Assembly: GCF_008365275.1 (NCBI RefSeq)
Contig: NZ_CP043504.1
Span: 434,001-498,000, forward strand
From: Protaetiibacter larvae
GTDB taxonomy: Bacteria > Actinomycetota > Actinomycetes > Actinomycetales > Microbacteriaceae
Direction of reading: 5' to 3'
Length of the DNA stretch: 64,000 bases
The translations under genes and the position numbers were made by a program. A model generated the notes under the pieces. That model saw only the letters and a program-made list of their open reading frames with translations, made no database searches and was not told where the DNA came from. Positions 1 through 8,381 of the stretch are shown here, one piece after another (positions within the stretch are counted from its first letter, which is position 1; the number at the start of each line of letters is the position of its first letter).

Positions 1-1
1 C

Positions 2-1288
2 CTGCTCTCGCCGTCGCAGCTGCACGAGGCCCTCGCGACCGGCATCACGACGGTCGTCGGCGGCGGCACTGGGCCGTCCGAAGGGTCGAAGGCCACGACC
101 GTGACGCCGGGCGCCTGGCATCTGAGCAGCATCCTGCGCGCACTCGACACCCTGCCGGTCAACGTTCTGCTGCTCGGGAAGGGCAACACGGTCTCGGCCG
201 AGGCGCTCGCCGAGCAGGCGCTCGCCGGCGCGGGCGGCTACAAGGTGCACGAGGACTGGGGATCGACGCCCGCGGCGATCGACGCCGCCCTCCGCGCCGC
301 CGATGACTGGGGGCTGCAGGTCGCTCTCCATTCGGACTCGCTGAACGAGGCCGGCTACGTCGAGTCGACGATCCGCGCCATCGGCGGCAGATCCATCCAC
401 GCCTTCCACGTCGAGGGGGCCGGCGGCGGGCACGCCCCCGACATCCTGACCCTCGCGTCGCTGCCGCACGTGATCCCCGGCTCGACCAACCCGACCCTGC
501 CGCACACCGTCAACACGGTCGCCGAGCATCTCGACATGCTCATGGTCTGCCACCACCTGAACCCCGCGGTGCCCGAGGACCTCGCCTTCGCGGAGTCCCG
601 CATCCGGGCGACCACCATCGCGGCCGAGGACATCCTGCACGACCTGGGTGCCCTGTCGATCACCTCCTCGGATGCGCAGGCGATGGGCCGCATCGGCGAG
701 GTCATCACCCGCACCTGGCAGGTCGCGCACGTCATGAAGCTGCGGCGCGGAGCGCTCGGGGCGAGCCTCCCCGCCGACAACGAGCGGGCCCGCCGCTACG
801 TCGCCAAGTACACGATCAACCCGGCGATCGCCCACGGCGTCGACGCCGAGATCGGCTCCGTCGAGGTGGGCAAGCTCGCCGACCTCGTGCTGTGGGATCC
901 GCGCTTCTTCGGGGTGCGGCCCGAGGTCGTCATGAAGGGGGGCGTGCTCGCCTGGGGGGCGCTCGGCGATCCGAACGCCTCCATCCCCACCCCGCAGCCC
1001 GTGCTGCAGCGGCCCGCCTTCGGCGACGCCATCGGGGCGGACACCTCGCTCGCCTTCGTCTCCCCCGCGGCGATCGATGCGGGGCTCGCGGGGGAGCTCG
1101 GCCTGCGGCGGCGGCTGCACGCCGTGGCACCGACCCGCGGCATCGGCAAGGCCGACATGCGGTGCAACGCCGCGCTGCCGCGCATCGACATCCGCCCCGA
1201 CACCTTCGAGATCGCGATCGACGGGGAGCCCGTCGTGCCCGCACCCGCCGAATCGCTGCCCCTCGCGCAGCTGTACCAACTGTTCTGA
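2..1288 (+). CDS. ureC: urease subunit alpha (5'-truncated by window edge)
   Basis: Catalytic subunit of the nickel urease, which hydrolyses urea to ammonia and carbamate in the cytoplasm. The frame is already open at base 2, so the N-terminus lies outside the window: 428 codons are visible against about 570 in the family. Visible signatures are YKVHEDWG (the Lys that becomes carbamylated, codon at 242-244, and a nickel His), [28 protein letters not shown] and SSDAQAMGR, which carry the other nickel and substrate ligands. The C-terminal part with [13 protein letters not shown] is intact. The stop lies 8 nt before ureF, so it is cotranscribed with the accessory genes. Nothing looks degenerate. 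Confidence 0.97.
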   Translation: MLSPSQLHEALATGITTVVGGGTGPSEGSKATTVTPGAWHLSSILRALDTLPVNVLLLGKGNTVSAEALAEQALAGAGGYKVHEDWGSTPAAIDAALRAADDWGLQVALHSDSLNEAGYVESTIRAIGGRSIHAFHVEGAGGGHAPDILTLASLPHVIPGSTNPTLPHTVNTVAEHLDMLMVCHHLNPAVPEDLAFAESRIRATTIAAEDILHDLGALSITSSDAQAMGRIGEVITRTWQVAHVMKLRRGALGASLPADNERARRYVAKYTINPAIAHGVDAEIGSVEVGKLADLVLWDPRFFGVRPEVVMKGGVLAWGALGDPNASIPTPQPVLQRPAFGDAIGADTSLAFVSPAAIDAGLAGELGLRRRLHAVAPTRGIGKADMRCNAALPRIDIRPDTFEIAIDGEPVVPAPAESLPLAQLYQLF

Positions 1289-1296
1289 GGATCGCC

Positions 1297-1977
1297 ATGA
1301 CCGCCCTCGCAGCCGACCCCGCGACGATCGCGATGCTGCTCGCCGACGCCCGGCTGCCGAGCGGCGGGCACGCCCACTCCTCGGGTCTCGAGCCGGCGCT
1401 CCTCGGCGGGATGCCGGCGAGCGAGGCCGCCGCGTTCCTGCGGGCGCGGGCGCGGACCACCACGCTCGTCGACGCCGGCACCGCGGTCGCCGCGCGCCAT
1501 GCCGCGCTCGTCGGCGCGCCGCTCGCGGCGGTCGAGGACGCCTGGACCGCCCGAACGCCGAGCCGGGCGATGCGCGAGGCCTCCCGCGACCTCGGGCGCG
1601 GGCTGCGGCGACTCGCGGAGCGGATCTGGCCGGACTCGGCGGCCATCACGGCGCTCGGCGTCGCGAGCAGCCCGCCGCCGCGACCGCTCGTGCTGGGCGC
1701 GATCGCGGCCGAGACCGGCCTCGAGCCCGAGCAGCTCGTGCGCCTCGCCGTCTACGACGACCTCGCGGGCGCGGTCGCCGCGCTCCTCAAGCTCGACCCC
1801 CGCGACCCCGCCGACGGCGTCGCGCTCGTGCTCTCCAGCTGCGCCTCGATCGAGGCGCGCATCCCGACCATCAGCGCGGTGCGGCACCCGGAGGACATCC
1901 CCTCCCTGAGCGCACCGCAGGCCGAGGCGTGGGCCGAATCGCACGCCACCGCACGAGGGAGGCTCTTCCGTGGCTGA
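1297..1977 (+). CDS. ureF: urease accessory protein UreF
   Basis: 226-residue accessory protein that with UreD and UreG forms the complex delivering nickel to apo-urease. The N-terminal [16 protein letters not shown] is the family hallmark, and the C-terminal [16 protein letters not shown] is also typical. I chose the ATG at 1297, 8 nt after the ureC stop and behind a TGAGGATC sequence; the open frame runs further upstream, but only inside ureC. The 3' end overlaps ureG by 8 nt, indicating translational coupling. There is no ureE in the visible cluster, as in the actinobacterial ureABCFGD order. Confidence 0.95.
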   Translation: MTALAADPATIAMLLADARLPSGGHAHSSGLEPALLGGMPASEAAAFLRARARTTTLVDAGTAVAARHAALVGAPLAAVEDAWTARTPSRAMREASRDLGRGLRRLAERIWPDSAAITALGVASSPPPRPLVLGAIAAETGLEPEQLVRLAVYDDLAGAVAALLKLDPRDPADGVALVLSSCASIEARIPTISAVRHPEDIPSLSAPQAEAWAESHATARGRLFRG

Positions 1978-2743
1978 CAACACCGCATCCGTCCGCGCGC
2001 TCCGCCTGGGGGTGGCCGGCCCCGTCGGCACCGGCAAGTCGTCGCTCATCGCGACCATCTGCCGGGCGCTCGCCGGCGAGCTGCGCCTCGGGGTGATCAC
2101 CAACGACATCTACACCGACGAGGACGCGCGCTTCCTGCGCTCGGCGGGGGTGCTCGAGCCGGAACGCATCCGCGCGGTCGAGACGGGCGCCTGCCCGCAC
2201 ACCGCCATCCGCGACGACATCACCGCGAACCTGCTCGCGGCCGAAGACCTCGAGCGCGACTTCTCCCCGCTCGACGTCGTGCTCATCGAGTCGGGCGGCG
2301 ACAACCTGACCGCCACCTTCTCCCCCGCCCTCGTCGACGCGCAGCTGTTCGTGCTCGACGTGGCGGGCGGCGGGGACGTGGCCCGCAAGGGCGGTCCCGG
2401 CATCGGGCGGGCCGACCTGCTCGTCGTCAACAAGACCGACCTCGCACCGTATGTCGGCGTCGACGTGCCGGAGATGGTCGCCGACGCCCTGCTGGCCCGC
2501 GAGGGACGCCCGGTGCTGGCGCTCTCCCGCAGCGACGCCGACTCGGTGGCCGAGTTGCGGCTGTGGGTGCTCGGGATGCTCGAGGCGCACCGCCGCGGCA
2601 CGCACGTCCCGCAGGATCCCGGCCCGATGGCCCCGCACTTCCACGCCGACGAGGAGCACCCGGACGGCGGCTACGTGCACAGCCACGCCGAGGACGCCGA
2701 CACCCACCCGCATCCGCATGCCGGGGCGAGCCACGGGCACTGA
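1970..2743 (+). CDS. ureG: urease accessory GTPase UreG with His-rich C-terminal tail
   Basis: 257-residue SIMIBI-class GTPase that powers nickel insertion into urease. Seen: P-loop GPVGTGKS at residues 17-24, the conserved metal-binding CPH in [13 protein letters not shown], the [10 protein letters not shown] region and the guanine-specificity motif NKTD. The GTG start at 1970 follows a GAGGGAGG ribosome-binding site at 1955-1962. The last 35 or so residues form a tail rich in His and acidic residues ([23 protein letters not shown], ending GHGH-like). UreE-type nickel storage is not encoded in the visible cluster, so the tail may serve as the nickel reservoir (inference). Its end overlaps the ureD start by 26 nt. 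Confidence 0.95.
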   Translation: MADNTASVRALRLGVAGPVGTGKSSLIATICRALAGELRLGVITNDIYTDEDARFLRSAGVLEPERIRAVETGACPHTAIRDDITANLLAAEDLERDFSPLDVVLIESGGDNLTATFSPALVDAQLFVLDVAGGGDVARKGGPGIGRADLLVVNKTDLAPYVGVDVPEMVADALLAREGRPVLALSRSDADSVAELRLWVLGMLEAHRRGTHVPQDPGPMAPHFHADEEHPDGGYVHSHAEDADTHPHPHAGASHGH

Positions 2744-3548
2744 CGCGACCCGGATCGCCCTCGCCGCGGGCGAGGCGCGCTCCCGGGTCGAGCTCGCTGT
2801 CGGGATGCTGGCGCCGCGCATCGTCGAGCGCGGGCCGCGCAGCGCGCTGCTCGCGGTGAGCGCCGCGCAGATGCTGCTGCTCGACGGGGACGAGCTCGTC
2901 GTCGAGGTCGAGGTCGGGGCGGGCTGCACCCTCGAGATCGAGGATGTCGGCGGCACGGTCGCCTACCCGGGGGTCTCGTCCTGGCGCGTGGACGCCCAGG
3001 TGGGCGCCGGGGGTGCCCTGGTCTGGCGCGGGCTGCCGTTCGTGGCCGCCGCGGGCGCGCGCACCCGGCGCACGACCCGGATCGAGCTCGCCGCGGGTGC
3101 GGCTGCGCTGCTGCGCGAGACGCTCGTGCTCGGTCGCCACGGCGAGCGCGGTGGCGCGATCGTGGCGGACACCGAAATCGAGCTCGACGGACGCCCGGCA
3201 CTCATCGAGCGCCTGGAGGTCGACGCCGCGACCCCCGAGCCGGGCGTGCTGGGTGCCCACCGCGTGCTCGACACGCTCGTCGCGATCGGCTACCGACCGC
3301 CGCCGTCCGGGCAGGAGCTCTCCCTCGAGGCGCCGGGTGCGATCGCTCGACGACTCGCCGCCCACAGCCACGCGTCGCCCCTCGACGAGGCATGGAACTC
3401 GTGGCGCACCGCCCTCGCCGACAGGGGGGTGCCTAGACTCCGAGCGTGGCCGTGCCCCGATGTCCCCGCTGCGGACGCTTCGTCTTCCTCGACGAGCTCG
3501 CCTGCCGGCATTGCGCCGCGGAGCTCGGCTACCACCACCCGAGTCTGA
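2718..3548 (+). CDS. ureD: urease accessory protein UreD (UreH)
   Basis: 276-residue scaffold protein for urease activation. The sequence has the family layout: [19 protein letters not shown] at the start, [14 protein letters not shown], a central [15 protein letters not shown] and a C-terminal [10 protein letters not shown]. The ATG at 2718 lies inside the His tail of ureG and is the only plausible start. The stop at 3548 is about 100 nt inside the next gene, which is in another frame. The last 35 residues are Ser/Ala/Thr-rich and look unlike UreD, so the functional protein probably ends near the WRTALAD region. A frameshift is possible but not needed to explain this. Confidence 0.9.
   Translation: MPGRATGTDATRIALAAGEARSRVELAVGMLAPRIVERGPRSALLAVSAAQMLLLDGDELVVEVEVGAGCTLEIEDVGGTVAYPGVSSWRVDAQVGAGGALVWRGLPFVAAAGARTRRTTRIELAAGAAALLRETLVLGRHGERGGAIVADTEIELDGRPALIERLEVDAATPEPGVLGAHRVLDTLVAIGYRPPPSGQELSLEAPGAIARRLAAHSHASPLDEAWNSWRTALADRGVPRLRAWPCPDVPAADASSSSTSSPAGIAPRSSATTTRV
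3434..3439 (+). promoter_or_regulatory. -10 box of a leaderless promoter inside ureD
   Basis: TAGACT sits exactly 6 nt before the GTG at 3446, so transcription should begin at the start codon. This gives the zinc-ribbon peptidase gene its own leaderless promoter within the 3' end of ureD. No clear -35 is seen. Confidence 0.5.
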
Positions 3549-4498
3549 GCTTCCGGGCGGCCGAGCCGGGCGGAGCGCTCGTCGAGGGCGAGCGCTGGTT
3601 CCCGTGCCGCAACCGGCCCTGGGGATGCAACTGGCTCGTCGCCGAGGACGCCGGCACCGGCCGCTGCTTCTCGTGCCGTCTCACCCGTCGCGAACCGGAC
3701 GCGGCCGACACCGTCGCCTGGGAGAAGCTCGCGGATGCCGGGATCGCCAAGCGCCGCCTCATCGTGCAGCTGCTCGAGCTCGGTCTGCCGATCGTGCCCT
3801 ACGACGAGCGCGAGGGCGGCCTCGGCTTCGACCTGCTCTCGAGCCTCTCCGCGAACGCGCCCGTGATGATCGGCCACGCGAACGGCATCATCACGATCGA
3901 CCTCGCGGAGACCCTCGACGCCCGTCGCGAGGCGCTGCGGGTGTCGCTCGGCGAGCCGTACCGCACGATGCTCGGCCACTTCCGCCACGAGATCGGCCAC
4001 TACTACCAGAAGGAGCTGATCGTCGACGAGGCCTCCTGGGAGGCCTGCCGCGCCCTGTTCGGCGACGAGCGGGCGAGCTACCGCGACGCCCTCGACCGGC
4101 ACTACAGCGTGGGGGCGCCCGCGAACTGGCGAGCCTCGTTCATCTCCGAGTACGCCACGATGCACCCCTGGGAGGACTTCGCGGAGTGCTTCGCGCACTA
4201 CCTGCACCTCCGCAACACGCTCGCCACCGCGGCGGCGGCCGGGATGGTGCTGCAGGCCGACCGCGCGCCCGGCATCGTCGATCACGACATCGTGCCGGAG
4301 ACCGACTACCCCCGCGACGAGCTCGAGCGGATGCTCGACGACTGGGGGTGGCTGTCGCTGTTCTTCAACCGCGTCAGCCGGGCCATGGGGCAGCGCGACC
4401 TCTACCCCTTCGAACTGCCCGCGCCCGTGCGCGCGAAGCTCGCCTTCATCCACCGCCTCGTCACGCCGTACCGGCGCACGCCGTCCGCCCCGGCCTGA
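3446..4498 (+). CDS. putative zinc-binding metallopeptidase (Peptidase_Mx type)
   Basis: 350 residues. The N-terminus carries zinc-ribbon cysteine pairs (CPRCGR, CRHC, then CRNRPWGC and CFSC), followed by a metallopeptidase domain with HFRHEIGHYYQ (HExxH) at about residues 178-188 and a downstream EDFAECFAHYLH that may supply the third ligand. This is the layout of the COG4307 / PF15887 family, whose substrate is unknown to me. There is no signal peptide, so it is probably cytoplasmic. Start: the GTG at 3446 directly behind a leaderless -10 box. It overlaps ureD by about 100 nt in another frame but seems functionally unrelated to urease. Confidence 0.8.
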   Translation: MAVPRCPRCGRFVFLDELACRHCAAELGYHHPSLSFRAAEPGGALVEGERWFPCRNRPWGCNWLVAEDAGTGRCFSCRLTRREPDAADTVAWEKLADAGIAKRRLIVQLLELGLPIVPYDEREGGLGFDLLSSLSANAPVMIGHANGIITIDLAETLDARREALRVSLGEPYRTMLGHFRHEIGHYYQKELIVDEASWEACRALFGDERASYRDALDRHYSVGAPANWRASFISEYATMHPWEDFAECFAHYLHLRNTLATAAAAGMVLQADRAPGIVDHDIVPETDYPRDELERMLDDWGWLSLFFNRVSRAMGQRDLYPFELPAPVRAKLAFIHRLVTPYRRTPSAPA

Positions 4499-4507
4499 GC
4501 CCCGCGG

Positions 4508-4557
4508 CGTCACAGTCCGTCGCAGATCGTCGCACTCCGTCGCACTGTGTCACGCCG
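4508..4557 (+). repeat. 10-bp phased direct repeats upstream of the winged-helix gene
   Basis: Five consecutive 10-mers at 4508, 4518, 4528, 4538 and 4548. The first is CGTCACAGTC, the middle three begin CGTCGCA, and the last is TGTCACGCCG. A period of one helical turn is what OmpR/PhoB-type winged-helix domains bind, so this is a likely operator array for the regulator starting at 4594 (inference). Confidence 0.6.
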
Positions 4558-4562
4558 ATGGC

Positions 4563-4581
4563 CCGGGGTCGACGACCCCGG
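4563..4581. promoter_or_regulatory. perfect 8-bp-arm palindrome (operator or terminator)
   Basis: CCGGGGTC-GAC-GACCCCGG lies 12 nt before the winged-helix start codon and 65 nt after the peptidase stop. It could terminate the peptidase transcript or act as an operator. No T-run follows it. Confidence 0.4.
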
Positions 4582-4593
4582 CACACTCGAAGG

Positions 4594-5259
4594 ATGGGTG
4601 CGGACTACGTGGCGATCCCCTGGGAGGGGAGCGCGCATCCGCACGCCGCGGGGGTGGCACCGCTCGCCGCCCCGACCGGGCTCGCGCTGCGCGGCTTCGG
4701 CATCTACGTGGGACTCGACGAGGCGACCGCCGGTGCCGCCGGCGTCGACATCGGCGAGCTCGTCGACGACGTGCAGCGCGCCCTCACCGGCATCCCGGGG
4801 GCCGAGACCTTCGCCTCCGTCGTGCTCGCACCCGAGGGTGCGCAGGTGGCGGCGCTCGAGGCGGTGCGCACGGCACTCGGCGAGCCCTCCGTGCACCGCG
4901 GATCCGCGCTGGCGGCGCGCCGCTCGGAGGGGGTCGTCGTCGATCTCGCCCGGCACCGGGTGAGCGTCGACGGCGAACCCGTGCACCTCACCTACCGCGA
5001 GCAGGCGCTGCTCACCCACCTCGTGCGGCACCAGGGCGTCATCCACGAGCGTCGTGCGCTGCTCGCCGCGCTCGCCGGCGGCGACGAGCCCGACGAGATC
5101 AGCGAGCGCACGATCGACGTCTACCTGCAACGACTGCGCCGCCGCCTGGCGCCGTACGGCGACGTCATCCGCACCATCCGCGGTCGCGGGTACCGGCTCG
5201 ACCCGCACCCGGACGTCGCCGTCATCGGGGCTGCACCCGGTGCGCCCGCCGCACCCTGA
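4594..5259 (+). CDS. stand-alone OmpR/PhoB-type winged-helix transcriptional regulator
   Basis: 221 residues. The C-terminal half (about 112-208) is a Trans_reg_C winged helix: GVVVDLARHRVSVDG, then LTYREQALLTHLVRH, the recognition-helix region ERTIDVYLQRLRRRL and the wing IRTIRGRGYRLD. The N-terminal 100 residues are not a receiver domain: there is no phospho-acceptor Asp pattern, so it is not a classical response regulator. The ATG at 4594 follows a weak -10 (CACACT, 4582-4587) at leaderless spacing. The adjoining 10-bp repeats suggest autoregulation. Target genes are unknown. Confidence 0.8.
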   Translation: MGADYVAIPWEGSAHPHAAGVAPLAAPTGLALRGFGIYVGLDEATAGAAGVDIGELVDDVQRALTGIPGAETFASVVLAPEGAQVAALEAVRTALGEPSVHRGSALAARRSEGVVVDLARHRVSVDGEPVHLTYREQALLTHLVRHQGVIHERRALLAALAGGDEPDEISERTIDVYLQRLRRRLAPYGDVIRTIRGRGYRLDPHPDVAVIGAAPGAPAAP

Positions 5260-5304
5260 GCGATAGCATTCCTCCACCGCCGCCCAGCCCTGGAGGGACC
5301 CGCG

Positions 5305-6960
5305 ATGACGCCCCGCCCCGCCACCCCGGCCGCACGCATCGTCGCGAGCCTCCTCGCGCTGTCGACGGCAGCAGCCCTGCTCACCGCGTGCTTCCCCTCG
5401 GGGCGCACGCCGTCGCCCGTCCCCAGCGGACTCGCCTGGACCCTCGAGCAGTCCACGCCGACCGACGTCCGCACGGAGACCGACGCGGATCGTGCGGTCA
5501 GCGCGGTCGTCCCCATCGAGGGCGGAACGCTGGCCGCGACCGGCGCCGATGGCACCAGCTACACGCTCACGATCCCGCCGGACGCTCTCCGGGCCGCGAC
5601 GGAGGTCACCCTCATCCCCGTGACGTCGACGACCGGCCTCCCCTTCGGGGAGACCGCGAGCTACGGGGTGCAGATCGAGCCCGACGGAACGCAGCTCGAC
5701 GCCTACGCCACGATCGACATCGTCCCCGTCACGCCGATCCCCGGCGACCAGCAGCTGCTCTACCAGTACCGCGGCTCCGGCGACGACCTCGCGTTCGCCC
5801 TCCCGACTCTCGGCGCGACCGGGATCTCGATCTCGACCGACCACTTCAGCGGGTACGGCACCGCAGCCACGGCGCCCAACAAGGTGCAGGAGGAGTACCG
5901 GCTCGGCGGGGATGCGGCGCGGTCCGTCGAGAGCGAACTGGACCGGCGCATCCAGCTGCAGACCGCGCCGCGCGCCGACGGCAGCCGCGGCCCGATCGAC
6001 CTGGACGCGCTGCAGCCGTTCCTCGACCTCTTCCGCGACTACGTGCTCGAGCCGCGCATCGCGCACGCCGCCGACAGCTGCGCCGCGGGCCTGGTCGCGG
6101 CGGACACCTACGCCCGCTTCCAGCGGAAGCTGGCGCTGATCGGCGCCGAACCGGACCAGGACGGCCGCCTGATCGGGATCGTGACGACGGTCGCGAAGAC
6201 GTGCATCGACCAGGAGTACACCTACTGCAAGGACGAGCACCTCACCTACCGCATCCTGCCGCTGTACATCGCCATGGTCCGGCAGCTCGGAGTGGCCGGC
6301 GCGAGCGATCCGGCCGTCGAGGAGGAGCTGCGGGCGAAGGTGATCGGCTGCCTGAGCTTCCGACTCGACTTCGAGTCGGAAGCCGTGCTGGAGGGCGACG
6401 CCGGATGGACGACGGCCGTCGAGGCGAGCGTAGAGTTCGCCGTCGACCTCGACGCGACCGACGCCACGACCGGCAAGTGGAAACCGCAGTTCCGCCCCGC
6501 GTCGGCGACGCTCACCAACACCTCGGCGACCGCCGAACAGGCGGGTTGGTACGAATGCACCGCGACCGCGACCCCCACCGACGGCGAGTTCTTCTTCCTC
6601 GGGATGGATCTGCTCGCCAGCGGCTTCGACGCGGTGGCGGTCGAGAGCGGTCAGCAGCGCACCGGGAGGCTCGACGACGTGAAGCTGCGGTTCAACACCA
6701 CGCTCGCCGGCGGCGACTGGCAGGTCACCTGCCCCGACTCCCCCATCCAGCCACCGCCGGTCCCGGGCATCTGGTACGTCACCTTCCTGGGGGCGCACCC
6801 GGACGAGCTCCTCGCCACCGCGACCGAGGCCGGGGTCGAGTTCACGAACTGGGACATCGGCTCGCCGGGCAGCGCCGAGATCGCGACCCGGACCTGGAAC
6901 GCCGCCGGCGACCGCGTGCACGAGGACGGCACCTTCACCCTCGTGCACACGCCGAAGTAG
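5305..6960 (+). CDS. hypothetical lipoprotein
   Basis: 551 residues with a signal peptide and lipobox LLTAC (Cys29), so it should be anchored to the outer face of the membrane. After a linker, residues of about 70-190 form a beta-rich module (IEGGTLAATGADGTSYTLTI, IPPDALRAATEVTLIPV) reminiscent of ZU5-like or cell-surface beta-sandwich domains. The rest is unrecognised, with several Cys pairs (DSCAAG, KTCIDQEYTYCK) that could form disulfides. The ATG follows GGAGGG, and a -10-like TAGCAT lies at 5264-5269. It converges on the sulfur operon with a 10-nt gap. I do not recognise a function. Confidence 0.75.
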   Translation: MTPRPATPAARIVASLLALSTAAALLTACFPSGRTPSPVPSGLAWTLEQSTPTDVRTETDADRAVSAVVPIEGGTLAATGADGTSYTLTIPPDALRAATEVTLIPVTSTTGLPFGETASYGVQIEPDGTQLDAYATIDIVPVTPIPGDQQLLYQYRGSGDDLAFALPTLGATGISISTDHFSGYGTAATAPNKVQEEYRLGGDAARSVESELDRRIQLQTAPRADGSRGPIDLDALQPFLDLFRDYVLEPRIAHAADSCAAGLVAADTYARFQRKLALIGAEPDQDGRLIGIVTTVAKTCIDQEYTYCKDEHLTYRILPLYIAMVRQLGVAGASDPAVEEELRAKVIGCLSFRLDFESEAVLEGDAGWTTAVEASVEFAVDLDATDATTGKWKPQFRPASATLTNTSATAEQAGWYECTATATPTDGEFFFLGMDLLASGFDAVAVESGQQRTGRLDDVKLRFNTTLAGGDWQVTCPDSPIQPPPVPGIWYVTFLGAHPDELLATATEAGVEFTNWDIGSPGSAEIATRTWNAAGDRVHEDGTFTLVHTPK

Positions 6961-6970
6961 CAGGCGCCGC

Positions 6971-8371
6971 TCAGGCGAAGCGCAGGCGCTCCAGGGGCAC
7001 GTCCAGGTGGGCGCCGCCGCGATAGCGGGTGGCGACGTGCGGCTCCTCGAGCCGCGGACCGCGCCCGAACAACCGCTCGCGCAGGGTCACCGGATGCTCC
7101 CCGCGCTCGGCGATGCGGCCGCGCGCGCGCAGCTGGGGCACCACGAGCTCCGCGAAGTCGCGGGCCGTGTCGAAGGAGTGGTACTGGCGCAGGTTGATGC
7201 CGTCGACGCCGTCCTCGTCGAGCCAGCGCTCGATCTCGTCGGCAACCACCTTCGGGGTGCCTGCGACGAAGAAACGCCCCTCGCGCTGGGCGCGCAGCCC
7301 GTCGAGCGCCGCCCCGACCGTCGTGTCGGGGCTGAGGAACGGCACGGCCGAACGGTCGAGCCCCGCGGCATCCAGTGCCGCCCCGATGGTGAGCTCGCGC
7401 GGCAGCTTCGGCAGGTCGAGGGGGAACCCGGAGTGCGCGAGGATGCCCTCGACGCTCAAGTTCCGCTGATAGCTGCGCCACTTGTCGGCCGCCTCCTCCT
7501 CGGTGCGGCCCACGATGATCCCGGCCTGGATGACGAACCGCAGCCCGTCGCGGCGACGGCCGTGGCGCTCGGCGGCGTCGCGCACGGCATCCGCGTTGCG
7601 GCGGAAGTCCTCGGCGGTCTTGCCACCCGTGAACACGAGCTCCGCGTGGCGGCCGGCGAACTCGATGCCCGCGGGCGACCCGGTGGCCTGGTAGAGCACC
7701 GGCGTGCGCTGCGGCGAGGGCTCGCTGAGGTGCGGGCCGGCGACGCGGAAGTTCTCGCCCACGTGGTCGATGTAGCGCACCTTCGCGGGGTCGGTGTAGA
7801 CCCGGTTCTCGCGGTCGATGAGCACCGCGTCGTCGTCCCAGGATCCCTCCCAGAGCTTGTAGACCACGTCGAGGAACTCGTCGGCGATCTCGTAGCGACG
7901 GTCGTGCGGGATCTCGTCCTCGAGCCCGAAGTTGCGGGCCGCGTTGGGCAGGTACGAGGTGACGATGTTCCAGCCGACCCGCCCACGGGTCAGGTGGTCG
8001 AGGGTCGACATGCGCCGCGCGAAGGAGAACGGCGGCTCGTAGCTCGTGGAGAAGGTGACCCCGAAGCCGAGATGCTTCGTGACCGCCGCCATCGCCGGGA
8101 TCACCAGCAGCGGGTCGTTCGAGGGGATCTGCAGCCCCTCGCGGATGGCCGTCGCGGGGCCGCCGCGGAAGGTGTCGTAGGCGCCCACGACGTCGGCGAG
8201 GAACACCCCGTCGAAGCTGCCGTCCTCGAGGATCCCGGCCAGCTCGGTCCAGTACTCGATGTCGTTGAAGCGATGCCGGTTGTTGCCCGGCAGCGGCCAC
8301 AGGCCGTGACTGATGTGGCTCACCGTGTTCATCTCGAACAGGTTGAGGATGAGCTTCTTCGGCTCGGTCAT
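6971..8371 (-). CDS. NtaA/DmoA-family FMN-dependent monooxygenase
   Basis: 466-residue luciferase-like (LLM class) oxygenase of the NtaA/SnaA/DszA/DmoA group (TIGR03860 type). Seen: the N-terminal LILNLFEMNTVSHISHGLW, DGVFLADVVGAYDTF, STLDHLTRGRVGWNIVTSY and YQATGSPAGIEFAGRHAE. These enzymes use FMNH2 from a partner reductase to oxidise C-S or C-N bonds, for example in dimethyl sulfide, aminopolycarboxylates or S-substituted cysteines. As the last gene of an operon with a MetQNI importer and two SfnB paralogues, release of sulfur from an imported organosulfur compound is the likely job. The substrate cannot be read from sequence. Confidence 0.88.
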   Translation of the reverse strand: MTEPKKLILNLFEMNTVSHISHGLWPLPGNNRHRFNDIEYWTELAGILEDGSFDGVFLADVVGAYDTFRGGPATAIREGLQIPSNDPLLVIPAMAAVTKHLGFGVTFSTSYEPPFSFARRMSTLDHLTRGRVGWNIVTSYLPNAARNFGLEDEIPHDRRYEIADEFLDVVYKLWEGSWDDDAVLIDRENRVYTDPAKVRYIDHVGENFRVAGPHLSEPSPQRTPVLYQATGSPAGIEFAGRHAELVFTGGKTAEDFRRNADAVRDAAERHGRRRDGLRFVIQAGIIVGRTEEEAADKWRSYQRNLSVEGILAHSGFPLDLPKLPRELTIGAALDAAGLDRSAVPFLSPDTTVGAALDGLRAQREGRFFVAGTPKVVADEIERWLDEDGVDGINLRQYHSFDTARDFAELVVPQLRARGRIAERGEHPVTLRERLFGRGPRLEEPHVATRYRGGAHLDVPLERLRFA

Positions 8372-8381
8372 GCTGCTCCGT

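Noticed and set aside
3446-3548. Frameshift in ureD
   Set aside because: The overlap with the next gene can be explained by a simple late stop; the UreD core is intact and the next gene has its own promoter.
4510-6948. Very long minus-strand open frame opposite the winged-helix and lipoprotein genes
   Set aside because: It is antisense to two well-supported genes, has Arg/Gly/Val-rich composition without domains, and reflects the codon bias of GC-rich DNA.
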